Part shown: piece after piece, positions 54,401 to 63,300 of the stretch
Layout of the letters: each line of letters starts with the position of its first letter
Numbering within the stretch: the stretch's first letter is position 1
NCBI GenBank assembly: GCA_014584295.1
Contig: JACTNC010000061.1
Span: 1 to 64,000 of the forward strand
Source: Verrucomicrobiota bacterium
GTDB lineage: Bacteria > Verrucomicrobiota > Verrucomicrobiia > Opitutales > Opitutaceae
Direction: 5' to 3'
DNA: 64,000 nt
Position numbers and translations under genes: made by a program
Notes under the pieces: model-generated
The model's database searches: none
What the model saw: the letters and a program-made list of their open reading frames with translations, nothing else
Told to the model about the DNA's origin: nothing

Positions 54401-54870
54401 ACTTCGCTTTCAAGGGATAGCTCTTTTTCACCCTCCACACCAAACTGATCCAGGATCAACTGAGCGCGGTCCTCCACAGTCCGTGCCGCCAGTTCCTGCT
54501 CCAGCATGGGCATGTAGTCGCGGATATCCAGGACGCTGGAGCGGTACCGGTAGGTTTCAGCCACATAGGCGGCGCCTTTTTCGTCGAACGTGAACGCTAC
54601 GGGGTTGGCGAGCATCGGCTCGGCTGCGAAGAGGGATAACTTGAAACCCTCTGGAATCTTGAAATGCCGGACAGCCTCTTCGGGTTCATCGGAGGCGGGA
54701 AGGGGATTCGCGGTGGGCAGGCGGTCCATGGGCACCAGTCTAAGCGGCGGGCCTTTGCTTCCGGTGACGGACTCTGATTTCACAGAAATCGGAGCGAGAA
54801 GCAGGGCACCAAGGGTCAGGGCGCACAGGGAAATGCAATTACGCATATGAAAATGACCGTAGCGTTTCAT
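51448..54870 (-). CDS. PVC-type membrane-bound dehydrogenase with HEAT repeats and cytochrome c domain
   Basis: A 1140-residue protein with a signal peptide (ISLCALTLGALLLAPISVKS). A beta-propeller dehydrogenase domain covers about residues 50-500 (GFKLSLFAAEPMLANPVAF, then GLVMGPDGKLYFSIGDRG). HEAT-type helical repeats cover about 510-950, and a C-terminal cytochrome c domain binds haem at CVRCH (residues 1005-1009). This domain order is characteristic of planctomycete and verrucomicrobial PVC-type proteins. They are thought to oxidise sugars or other alcohols in the periplasm and pass electrons to the cytochrome domain. It is divergent from the PAS-AraC gene, which may control it. Confidence 0.88.
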   Translation of the reverse strand: MKRYGHFHMRNCISLCALTLGALLLAPISVKSESVTGSKGPPLRLVPMDRLPTANPLPASDEPEEAVRHFKIPEGFKLSLFAAEPMLANPVAFTFDEKGAAYVAETYRYRSSVLDIRDYMPMLEQELAARTVEDRAQLILDQFGVEGEKELSLESEVVRRIVDTNGDGVADGSTAFATGFNSPLDGIASGVLARDGKVWFTNIPHLWLLDGPDSKGISKGRTSLSYGYGVRFNFTGHDLHGLVMGPDGKLYFSIGDRGAHAKAKDGSVVDAPDMGAVFRCWPDGTELEIVHSGLRNPQELAFDDFGNLFTGDNDSDQGDVERFVQVVEGGDSGWRVGYQFSPLGNAGPWNFEKLWQPFHQGQPAYLLPPIVNTADGPSGLTHYPGTGLPSSYRDVFFMCHFKGSYTTSGIYLYALDPEGASFKMRRQEHFLGGTLPTDVDFGPDSRLYFSDWGNGWAKSRKGRLYALTHEATANDPLIKETQRLLADGMKGRSDAELYALMGHQDQRVRLEAQYALASKGTAAIPMLAEMAAHHFRQLARIHAVWALGQVGHSHPEAFRPVLPLLSDSDAEVRAQSAKVLGDGRVAAAFDPLLTALKDPSSRVRYFAAQSLGKLARKEAAPALIELLRDNADHDLYLRHAAVMGLVGSKNFSALETAAGDSSRSVRLGVLLAMRRLNRPEIAGFLADTDPFLVAEAARAINDAPIVNAQASLAAMLPAMPMNVENGLGLRILNAHFRLGQPENAAALAAFASRSDAPDALRIEALTHLAAWGHPPARDRIVGVYRPLPTRDASPAGRALEPFAPRLVADAHTDVQLAAIHAIRALNLRSAGDALVALVLRDDAHVSARAAALKPLAEWHHARLAEVVKAAGLSKDSTLRATAQNYYSIFSAAEAVPLLLNALNSGTLVEKQSAITNLAKLDDPRVDKVLGDYLSRMDSDKKLAGLQVEILDAIDARNSPVLKQAMEKRTAALARAPVAEKYSYALVGGNRAEGRRLFTDHPVLACVRCHRIRAEGGEAGPALDNIGQEKSREYILESIVAPNAAIAAGFDSVALTLKDGSVKVGSIASEDDKSYSLRPASGEDLVVVKKANVVKRESAPSSMPDVFGLILKRSELRDLVDFVSGLGAGNRRNEPKMQTSH

Positions 54871-54959
54871 TCACCGGTTGCAAGGAAGGCTTCCAGAGTC
54901 TTGTCGGCAACGGGTGGAGTCCCTAAGGTCCAACGTTCCGGTACCAATCGTCGATCTTC

Positions 54960-55694
54960 ATGGCGCTTTCCATTCATGCATCCCTGCAGCGCATTGGCGC
55001 CGCCGCGTCGGAAGTCATCATTTTGTGCGACGCCTTGGAAGACGCTCCTCTGTGGATCAAGGATGTGAAGGGGCGCTACCAGTGGGTAAACCGGTCGTTC
55101 CTGCTCAATTTTGGGGTGGAGGACCGCGATGTCGTCCTGGGCAAGACCGATTACGACCTGTGTGGGCTGCAGCTGGCTGAACAATACCGAGTGGATGACG
55201 AGCGAGTCCTGGCGGGCGAGTGTCTCGTGGGCAGGGTGGAACTGGTTGGAAGGTACAACCATACGGCCCGGTGGTGCTCGACGACGAAAATTCCCCTGCA
55301 TGACAGCAAGGGCAATGTGGTGGGCACGGCGGGCATTACCCGCCCGCTCGCCATTCCGGTCGGACCGCCGCGTCATGAACCCATGAGCATCGCCATCCGG
55401 CAGATCAGCGAGCAGGTGGGGCGTTCCCTGTCGAACGCCGACCTCGCGCGCGCCTGCGGGTTGTCGCTGAGAGCATTCGAGCGACAATTCCAGGCTCACT
55501 ACCGTTGCACGCCCCAGGCGTATGTTCGACAGTTGAGGGTCCGGCTGAGCTGCCATGCCCTGGTCAATTCGCGCAAGAGTTTGGCGGAGATTGCGACGGA
55601 GTTCGGGTTTTCGGATCAGAGTCATTTCAACCGGGAGTTTAGAAAACTCATGGACGAGACCCCGGGCTCCTACCGGGAACGCCACCAGCGATGA
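54960..55694 (+). CDS. AraC family regulator with N-terminal PAS domain
   Basis: A 244-residue protein. Residues about 20-120 form a PAS domain (APLWIKDVKGRYQWVNRSFL, VVLGKTDYDL, TTKIPLHDSKGNVVGTAGIT). Residues about 140-240 form the AraC double helix-turn-helix (LSNADLARACGLSLRAFERQ, LAEIATEFGFSDQSHFNREF). The PAS domain probably binds a small ligand or cofactor. It lies 89 bp from the divergent PVC-dehydrogenase gene and upstream of the cupin, TIM-barrel and Gfo/Idh genes, any of which could be its targets. Confidence 0.9.
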   Translation: MALSIHASLQRIGAAASEVIILCDALEDAPLWIKDVKGRYQWVNRSFLLNFGVEDRDVVLGKTDYDLCGLQLAEQYRVDDERVLAGECLVGRVELVGRYNHTARWCSTTKIPLHDSKGNVVGTAGITRPLAIPVGPPRHEPMSIAIRQISEQVGRSLSNADLARACGLSLRAFERQFQAHYRCTPQAYVRQLRVRLSCHALVNSRKSLAEIATEFGFSDQSHFNREFRKLMDETPGSYRERHQR

Positions 55695-56510
55695 GCGCGT
55701 GATTCTGCGGGGTGTCGGATGTGGGTATCTCCGGAAAGCCACCATCCGGTGTGTCCCCGCGCTCGGTCTCTCGCGCCCCTCAGCTACTTTGGTGCAAGTG
55801 GGTGTTCGCGACGGTGAAGATGGATCTTCTATTCAATGGGGAGGGGCACGCATCGTCGTGCCCGGATCGAGATGCAGCGAGGATCTTACTCAGGGGCATT
55901 GCTACAACAGAACACAAGGTCGATGAATTGGCGAATTTGCTGGCGTTGGAATGCGCTGAGCGATCCCGGTCGCGACAAAGCGCGCCCCTCCTCAAGTGTC
56001 CGGTGCATTGCTGGCATGTCTTCAGTCCTTCGTGTCTTCGTGACTTCGTGTGGGACCCATCCTTTCAATACAAAGCCGGGGCATGAATGACTCGCACGAA
56101 GGCACGAAGACACGAAGGAGGAGACCTGAGGCCGGCTTCTAGCCCGACTTCGCGGATTTGGGCATCCGGGATTTGTAAGTGGCTGCAAATAAAGGGAGGC
56201 ATCCTCAAAGTCTGCACTACACGGGACCAGTGGCTGTTCGCTTGCGTGGACGTGATTTTGGGCAGCGGTTGAGCGGGAAGCTTCAGTTTCAGTTGTTCGA
56301 GAATCAGGCGCTGGTCCGGTTGTCAGAAGTGACGCTTTTCTACAAAAGAATGCCGTCGTCATCCTAGCCAAGTGCGGGCTGCTGCGATACAGTCGACCTT
56401 TGCCGGCAAGGTTGTTCTCGAAACTTGGTTCCCTATGCCCCATTTCATCGCGCATGTTCTCCCCCTGATCAAAGGACAATGATTGCGGTCCAATCCCTTT
56501 TTCTGTGCTC
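55695..56510. other. 816-bp gap holding a TTCGTG repeat and no convincing gene
   Basis: Open frames exist on both strands (for example plus 55712-56086 and minus 55886-56584), but they lack ribosome binding sites, family resemblance and the third-position GC bias of the neighbours. The stretch 56179-56367 could encode HYTGPVAVRLRGRDFGQRLS followed by about 35 residues and might be a decayed gene end. A 24-base inverted repeat at 56027-56118 is the only clear structure. The last 100 bases before 56511 should contain the promoter of the sugar operon, but no clear hexamers are seen. Confidence 0.5.
56027..56118. repeat. 24-bp imperfect inverted repeat of the CTTCGTG type
   Basis: The arms at 56027-56050 and 56095-56118 match at 23 of 24 positions and each holds three CTTCGTG/CACGAAG units. 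The 44-base spacer includes CCCATCC and GCATGAATGA. CTTCGTGTCTTCGTG-type strings recur as dispersed repeats between genes in many environmental bacterial genomes, as I recall. The arms could fold into a long hairpin. It lies in an otherwise empty 816-bp gap. Confidence 0.8.
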
Positions 56511-57776
56511 ATGAATTCAGTCACTTCGCTCAAGACCGTTCGCTCCAACGTCAAATCGCTCGTCGAGGGCTCCCTCGCCGACACGGGCGGCCTGCTCCGG
56601 CTCGCGCCCTGCTGGGTGCCCCGCTCCTTTCTTCAGCCGGGCAAGCGGCTCAAGCTGCATCCGGACGATCTTTATGCCTATGGGCTGAACCGCGGCGGCA
56701 TTGATGAACGCTGGTTCGCTTCGACCACGCCCGCCGCCAACGAAAACCGCACGCCGGACGAGGGGCTGAGTTATGTCGTGACCGGGGGGCAGCGATTCAC
56801 ACTGGCAGACGCGGTCGCCGAGTGCGGAGCGGGACTCATCGGACCGGCGATCTGGAACAAGTACCGGAAATGGCCCGTGTACTCAAAATTCTTCGACAAC
56901 ATGGGCCCGATTCCGCACCACATGCATCAGTCGCAGGCGCAGGCGGCGCTGGTGGGACAGGAGGGCAAGCCCGAGTCGTACTACTTTCCGCCGCAGCACA
57001 ACAATGTGGGAAACAATTTCCCCTACACGTTCATGGGACTCGAGCCGGGCACGACCCGCGCGCAGGTTCGCAGGACCCTTGAGCGCTGGAACAAAGGCGA
57101 CAACGGCATTCTCGATCTTTCCCGCGCCTACCGCCTCAAGCCGGGCACGGGCTGGCTGATCCCGCCCTGCGTGCTCCACGCTCCGGGCTCGCTCTGCACG
57201 TACGAGCCGCAGTGGGGCTCCGATGTGTTCGGCATGTATCAGTCGCTTGTCGAGGGACGCGAAGTTCCATGGTCGCTGCTCGTCAAGGACATGCCCAAGG
57301 ACAAGCATCAGGATCTCGACTTCATTGTCGACCAGTTGGACTGGGAGGAGAATCTCGATCCGAATTTCAAGGACAACCATTACCTTGAGCCCGTGCCGGT
57401 CGCGGATACACGCAGCGAAGGCTACGTCGATCGCTGGATCGTGTATGGACGCATCAAGGGACAGCAGCTCTTTTCCGCGAAGGAACTTACCCTCGACCCC
57501 GGTGCAAAATGCACGATCAAGGACGGCGGTGCCTATGGTCTCATCACCGTGCAGGGCAGGGGCAGGATGAACAAGCTCTCGCTCGACTGCCCGAAGCTCA
57601 TTCGTTTCCACGAACTCACGGAGGACGAGGTGTTCTGCACGGAGGCCGCGGCAAAGGCGGGCGTCACGTTTGAGAACACGAGTTCCGTGGAGCCGCTGGT
57701 GATGCTCCGCTATTTCGGCCCTGAAGCAAATCCCGACGCGCCTGCGATAGGTGCGTATCGGTCCAACACGTTTTGA
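56511..57776 (+). CDS. cupin protein, class I mannose-6-phosphate isomerase-like
   Basis: A 421-residue soluble protein from ATG 56511 (a GTG at 56505 is in frame). A cupin metal site is suggested by PIPHHMHQSQAQAALVG (His-x-His-Gln, as in phosphomannose-isomerase-like cupins). WLIPPCVLHAPGSLCTYEPQ holds the second motif's His. A later cupin-like part has LDPGAKCTIKDGGAYGLITV. Proteins of this type occur with sugar isomerases and Gfo/Idh enzymes. It is the first gene of a three-gene set, 91 bp before the TIM-barrel gene, and may act on a keto- or phosphosugar; the substrate is unknown. Confidence 0.65.
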   Translation: MNSVTSLKTVRSNVKSLVEGSLADTGGLLRLAPCWVPRSFLQPGKRLKLHPDDLYAYGLNRGGIDERWFASTTPAANENRTPDEGLSYVVTGGQRFTLADAVAECGAGLIGPAIWNKYRKWPVYSKFFDNMGPIPHHMHQSQAQAALVGQEGKPESYYFPPQHNNVGNNFPYTFMGLEPGTTRAQVRRTLERWNKGDNGILDLSRAYRLKPGTGWLIPPCVLHAPGSLCTYEPQWGSDVFGMYQSLVEGREVPWSLLVKDMPKDKHQDLDFIVDQLDWEENLDPNFKDNHYLEPVPVADTRSEGYVDRWIVYGRIKGQQLFSAKELTLDPGAKCTIKDGGAYGLITVQGRGRMNKLSLDCPKLIRFHELTEDEVFCTEAAAKAGVTFENTSSVEPLVMLRYFGPEANPDAPAIGAYRSNTF

Positions 57777-57867
57777 TCCGCCGCTGGGGATCCCTGCCTC
57801 GGGCCGGGACCCTCCGTCCTGCGAATCGTCCCAATTCAACCCTCAACTGCATCAACCTCCACATACC

Positions 57868-58914
57868 ATGCCTCAAAACAATTATCCAAAATTGCACAAC
57901 GCGATGTGGCCCGGCCTCGTCGGCAAGGGCAGCCCCGGTGCCGAACCCTTCATCGACCTCGATACCATGCTCGATCTCACCGCCAAGGCGGAGGTGGACG
58001 GAATCCGGTTCGATGGCGTCGATCTCTTCCTGAGCGCGCCGCACACACCGATCGACAGCGACGACAACGCCATCAAGGAACTCGCCGCGAAGCTGAAAAA
58101 GAGAAAACTGGTCGCCGGTTCAGTGGTCGCTCCTGTCTGGGGGCCGACTGGTGGAGGTTCAGCGATGGGCTCTGAGGAGGATCGGAAGAAGTTCGTCACT
58201 CAGGTTCGCCAGGCGTGCCGGATCGCGGCCAAGCTGCGTGAACTCGGCGTGCGGCCTTCCGGTGTCGTCCGCATCGATTCGTCGGCCTCGGTGGGCGACT
58301 GGGCCAAGAACCCCAAGGCCAATACGAAACTGATCGCCGCCACGTTTCGCGAGGCGGCTAAGGTCGCAAAGGACTACGGCGAGCGGCTCGCCGCCGAGGG
58401 GGAAATCTGCTGGGGCGGCATGCACTCGTGGAAGCACATGCTGGAACTGCTGGAAGCCGTGGGACAACCAAAGGTGCTCGGATTCCAGGCCGACATGTCG
58501 CACACGCTTCTCTACACCCTTGGTGAAAACGCGCCGGCGCACCGTATCGTGCCGAAGAAATTCCACTGGGAGCCCGGCGCCACCCATGAGGCACTGAAGA
58601 AACTGACGGATGCCCTGCGCCCCTGGACGATCGATTTCCATGTGGCGCAGAATGACGGCACGGTCTTTGGGTCTGGCACGCATGATCACACCGGACGCCA
58701 CTGCCTTGCGACCGATCCCAAGGGCAAGCTGAACATTATCCGTGATTCAGCCTACTGGCTCCGGGACGGCCGCGGCAAGGTGACCAAGAAGATGCGCCAT
58801 ATCTGTTGGGACGGCTGCATGTTCCCCAATGAGACCATGATGAAGCAGCAAACCTGGAACGACATTCTCGCAGCGATGATCCAGGTGCGTGAAAATCACG
58901 GCTGGTCGGAATAA
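57868..58914 (+). CDS. xylose-isomerase-like TIM-barrel protein
   Basis: A 348-residue cytoplasmic protein from ATG 57868; the frame is open 39 codons further upstream, but that part overlaps the space after the cupin gene and is Pro-rich. Barrel features are [59 protein letters not shown] and [15 protein letters not shown]. The Glu, Asp and His positions fit the metal site of sugar phosphate isomerase/epimerase proteins. It lies 25 bp before the Gfo/Idh gene. Such pairs often work on inositol, trehalose-derived or 3-keto sugars. Confidence 0.8.
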   Translation: MPQNNYPKLHNAMWPGLVGKGSPGAEPFIDLDTMLDLTAKAEVDGIRFDGVDLFLSAPHTPIDSDDNAIKELAAKLKKRKLVAGSVVAPVWGPTGGGSAMGSEEDRKKFVTQVRQACRIAAKLRELGVRPSGVVRIDSSASVGDWAKNPKANTKLIAATFREAAKVAKDYGERLAAEGEICWGGMHSWKHMLELLEAVGQPKVLGFQADMSHTLLYTLGENAPAHRIVPKKFHWEPGATHEALKKLTDALRPWTIDFHVAQNDGTVFGSGTHDHTGRHCLATDPKGKLNIIRDSAYWLRDGRGKVTKKMRHICWDGCMFPNETMMKQQTWNDILAAMIQVRENHGWSE

Positions 58915-58939
58915 CCTCCCTCAACCTCAACTACGAACC

Positions 58940-60079
58940 ATGAAAACTCTTAATGTTGGCATGATCGGGTACGGCTTCATGGGCCGCGCCCACTCAAATG
59001 CCTTTCGACGGGTCAACAATTTCTTTCCGCTCGACCACAAGGTCGTCCTCAAGGCGGCCTGCGGGCGTGACGGCGCAAAGACGCAGGCCTTTGCCGACAC
59101 GTGGGGCTATGAATCAGTCGAGACTGATTGGAAGCGACTCATCGAGCGTGCAGACATCGATGTGATCGACATCGCCGCGCCGAACAATGTTCATGCGGAA
59201 ATTGCTCTCGCCGCAGCAAAGGCCGGAAAGATGATCCTTTGCGAGAAGCCCTTGGCGATGAATTCACCCGAGGCGCTCAAGATGGTGAAGGCTGTCGAGA
59301 AGGCCAAGGTGCCGAACATGGTCTGGTACAACTACCGCCGAATCCCTGCCGTCACCTTCGCGAAGCAGATGATCGACGAAGGGAAGCTCGGCCGCGTGTT
59401 TCACTACCGCGCAAAGTTCCTGCAGGACTGGACCATTTCCGCAGATGTTCCGCAGGGCGGACCTGGCACCTGGCGGCTCGATGTTGCCATTGCTGGCAGC
59501 GGTGTCACCGGAGACCTCCTTGCGCACTGCATTGACACCGCGCTCTGGCTCAATGGCGGCATCCAGTCGGTGACGGCCACCACCGAGACTTTCGTCAAGC
59601 AGCGCAAGCATGCGAGTACGGGCAAGATGACCAAGGTGGGCATCGATGACGCCAGCCTCTTCCTGGCCCGGTTCAGGAACGGCTCGCTCGCGACCTTTGA
59701 GGCGACGCGTTATGCGCGCGGCCACAAGGCGCTCTATACGTTTGAAATCAATGGCGAGCACGGCTCGATTTTCTGGGACCTGCACGACCTGCACCGCCTG
59801 CAGTGGTTTGATCACCGCGACAGCGGAACCCTTCGTGGATGGCGCTCGATCCATGTCACGGACGGTGATCATCCCTACATGGGGAAATGGTGGGTGCCGG
59901 GACTTCAAATCGGCTATGAGCATTCATTTGTTCACCAGGTCGCCGACTTCATCGAGGGCATCGAATCCGGAAAGCCGGCTGCACCGACCTTCCGCGACGG
60001 CCTCGCAACCGACTACGTGACCGACGCCGTGCTTGCATCCGCGCGGACGGGTCGCTGGGTCAATGTCAAGTCGGCCTAA
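58940..60079 (+). CDS. Gfo/Idh/MocA family NAD(P)-dependent sugar oxidoreductase
   Basis: A 379-residue protein from ATG 58940 ([20 protein letters not shown]), with the nucleotide-binding GYGFMG at once after the start. Other blocks are [39 protein letters not shown] with the conserved EKP, and a C-terminal beta-sheet domain including [20 protein letters not shown] with [12 protein letters not shown]. The His in LLAHCID is the usual catalytic candidate. It oxidises or reduces a sugar hydroxyl or keto group. It ends the three-gene set, with a strong hairpin just downstream. Confidence 0.92.
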   Translation: MKTLNVGMIGYGFMGRAHSNAFRRVNNFFPLDHKVVLKAACGRDGAKTQAFADTWGYESVETDWKRLIERADIDVIDIAAPNNVHAEIALAAAKAGKMILCEKPLAMNSPEALKMVKAVEKAKVPNMVWYNYRRIPAVTFAKQMIDEGKLGRVFHYRAKFLQDWTISADVPQGGPGTWRLDVAIAGSGVTGDLLAHCIDTALWLNGGIQSVTATTETFVKQRKHASTGKMTKVGIDDASLFLARFRNGSLATFEATRYARGHKALYTFEINGEHGSIFWDLHDLHRLQWFDHRDSGTLRGWRSIHVTDGDHPYMGKWWVPGLQIGYEHSFVHQVADFIEGIESGKPAAPTFRDGLATDYVTDAVLASARTGRWVNVKSA

Positions 60080-60103
60080 CTCGCACGGAATGAAGCCGTG
60101 CAT

Positions 60104-60135
60104 CGGAGAGGTCAATGCCCACATTGGCCTCTCCG
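60104..60135 (+). terminator. strong hairpin after the Gfo/Idh gene
   Basis: CGGAGAGG-T-CAATG (60104-60117) pairs with CATTG-G-CCTCTCCG (60122-60135): a 14-bp stem with one T-G wobble and a CCCA loop, 25 bases after the stop codon. No U-tract follows, so it may be a Rho-type end, an mRNA-protecting hairpin or an imperfect terminator. Confidence 0.55.
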
Positions 60136-60325
60136 AACGCTACACCTCTGAGAGAAACATGGAACCCCCAGATGATCGCGGATTGCCACGGCATCACGGA
60201 CCCTAGTATGCTGATTCCTGCTGTCGGGGCGTCCCAAAGTGAATGCGATTGATCGATGAATCTCGCTGCCCCTTAGCGCGATCGACCTTCCAAGTCCTGA
60301 CTTTGCCTCTAGTCCCACCTCATTC

Positions 60326-63300
60326 ATGATTCTTCGTCGCGCACTCTCCCTGATCCTTGCTTTCTGCGCCCCGCTCGTGCTTGCCGCCGCTGAGAGGACA
60401 CTCGTGTTTTCACCGCCTGGGAATCCAGCCTCGGCGAAACACGTTGTCCTGTTGTCCGGCGACGAGGAGTACCGCAGCGAGGAGGCGCTTCCGATGCTGG
60501 CGAAGATCCTGAGCCAGCGGCATGGATTCAAGACGACCGTGCTGTTTGCGCTTGATGCGGATGGCGTGATCAACCCCAACAACACCAAATCGCTTCCGGG
60601 TGCCGAGGCATTGGACACGGCTGATGCGATCGTCATGTCACTGCGCTTCCGCGATTGGCCGGAAGCGGCGATGAAGCACTTCGTTGATGCCTATCGCCGC
60701 GGCGTGCCTATCATTGCGCTGCGCACCTCGACACATGCCTTCAAGATTCCGGGCGGTCAGTATGCCTCGTTCACGGACTTCGGAAAGCGGGTTCTCGGGG
60801 AACAATGGGTATCGCACTGGGGCAGGCACAAGGTTGAGGCGACACGCGCCGTGATCGAGCCCTCGGAAAAGGCGAATCCGCTCCTGCGCGGGGTGGGAGA
60901 GATCTTCGGCACCACCGATGTCTATGAAGCCTATCCTCCCGCAGATGCGACGATTCTGCTGCGCGGGCTCGTGCTTTCGGGCATGAATCGCAGCGATCCG
61001 CCCGCAAACACCGTCAAGAAGCGTTCCAGCGACAAGAAGGAGCAGCCTGTGAATTCGCCGGCAATGCCTGTGGCCTGGACGCGCGTGTACCGGAACGAGG
61101 CCGGCAGGGACAATCGCATCCTCACGATCACCATGGGCGCGGCCACCGATTTCACGGATGAGAGCCTGCGTCGGCTGGTTGTCAACGGCGTGTACTGGGG
61201 TTTAGGTCGCAAGGTTCCCAGCAAGGCAGATGTGCGCCTGGTCGATCCGTATGCACCCACGCCGTATGGATTCAATGGATACCGCGTCGGGTTGATCCCT
61301 GCGGACCATGCCCTGGGAAAGACGCTGCGCGAGGGTGCACCCCGGGCGCCGGGTTCTGGCGGGGATGTGAAGCCGGCTCCGGTGATTCCTTCCCGTGTCG
61401 GTTTGCCGTTGACGCTGTCCCCCGGCGAACGCATCGCCTTCATCGGCAATGCGCTCGCCGACCGGATGCAGCATCAGGGGTCGCTTGAGACGCTGATCCA
61501 TGCCCGCTATCCCCAGTACAATCTCGTGGTCCGCAATCTCGGCTTCTCCGGCGATGAGGTGGCGATGCGCGCACGCTCGAAGGATTTTGGCACGCCGGAC
61601 GAGTGGTTGACCCGGGTGGGGGCGAACGTGGTGTTCGCGTTTTTTGGATTCAATGAGTCGTTTCACGGGGAGGCCGGCCTTCCCAAGTTCAAGGAGGATC
61701 TCGCACGTTTCCTTCAGGAGACGCATGCAAAGAATTACAGTGGTGCGGGCGCGCCGCGTATCGTGCTGTTCTCTCCGATCGCGGCCGAGACGATGCCCGA
61801 TCCCAATCTTGCGATGCCCGAATCGACGAACCGCAATCTCGCGCTCTACGCGGCGGCGATGGCTGAAGTGGCGCGGGACCGTGCCGGCGTGACCTTTGTC
61901 GATTTGTTTACGCCGTCCAAGGCACTCTACGCGGAGGCTGCGAAAGCTGGGAAGACGCTCACCTTCGATGGAGTTCACCTGAATGCGTCAGGCGACGCCG
62001 CCTTTGCCCCGGTGATCTTCAAGGCGCTCACCGGCGAGGATGCGCCTCGCGGCGATTGGTCGCTCTTGAAGCAGGCGGTCAATGCGAAGAATGAAATGTG
62101 GCACAGCCGTTATCGTACCGTTGACGGCTACAACATCTACGGAGGCCGTTCGACGCTGAGCTATGTGTCCGGAGAGGGGGGGCCGAAGATCAGCAATTTC
62201 CAGGTCATGCAGGAGGAGATGACCCAGCGTGATGTAATGACTGCAAACCGAGACAAACGCGTCTGGTCGGTTGCTAAGGGGAAGGACATTCCCGTGGACG
62301 ATTCGAATCTGCCTCCAGTTACGCCGGTGAAGACGAATATTCCCGGCGCAAATCCGGACGGATCCCATGTCTTTCTGGGCGGAGAGGAGGCGATCCAGAA
62401 GATGACCGTGTCGCCCGGGTTGAAGGTGAATCTCTTCGCGAGTGAAAAGGAATTTCCCGAACTCGTGAAGCCGGTGCAGATGGCCTGGGATACTCGCGGA
62501 CGCCTGTGGGTCTCCGTATGGCCCAGCTATCCGGAGCGCACGCCGACGTCGGAAAAGGGAGACAGTCTCCTCATTTTCGAGGATACGGATGGCGACGGCA
62601 GGGCGGACAAGTGCTCGCACTTCATGGACGACCTGAATTGTCCGACCGGTTTCCAGTTCTTCAAGGATGGCGTCCTTCTGATGCAGGCGCCCGACCTGTG
62701 GTTTGTGCGGGACACGGATGGCGATGGCCGCGCTGATTGGAAGGAGCGTGTAGTGATGGGGCTCGACTCCGCGGATTCCCATCACGTCGCCAACTCCCTC
62801 GCCTATGAACCGGGAGGCGCCATCTATCTAAGCGATGGAGTTTTCCTGCGCAGCCAGATCGAGACCCGCAACGGCGTGCTGCGCAACATCGACGGAGCGG
62901 TCTACCGCTATGAGCCGCTCACGCAGAAGGTCGAGACCTATGCATCGTACAACTTCATGAACCCTCACGGCAGGACATTTGACCGTTGGGGCAATGACCT
63001 GATCGTCGACGCCACGGGCAACGAAACGTTTTTCGGCGCGGCGTTCAGCGGAAAGATTGATTACCCCGCCAAGCACCCGAAGATGAAGCAGTTCTGGGCG
63101 CGACCGGCGCGCCCCTCGGCTGCGAGTGCGATCATCACGACCCGACAGTTTCCGGATGAGTTCCAGGGGAATTTCATCAATGGAAATGTGATCGGGTTCC
63201 AGGGATTCTATCGCGTGAAGGTCGTGGAAGACGGTTCAGGGCTTCACGGAGAACGTCTGCCGGATCTGCTTTCGTCGTCGGATCCCAATTTCCGGCCTGT

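Noticed and set aside
55712..56086. 124-codon open frame in the gap after the AraC gene
   Set aside because: It runs through the TTCGTG repeat, has no ribosome binding site and no family resemblance.
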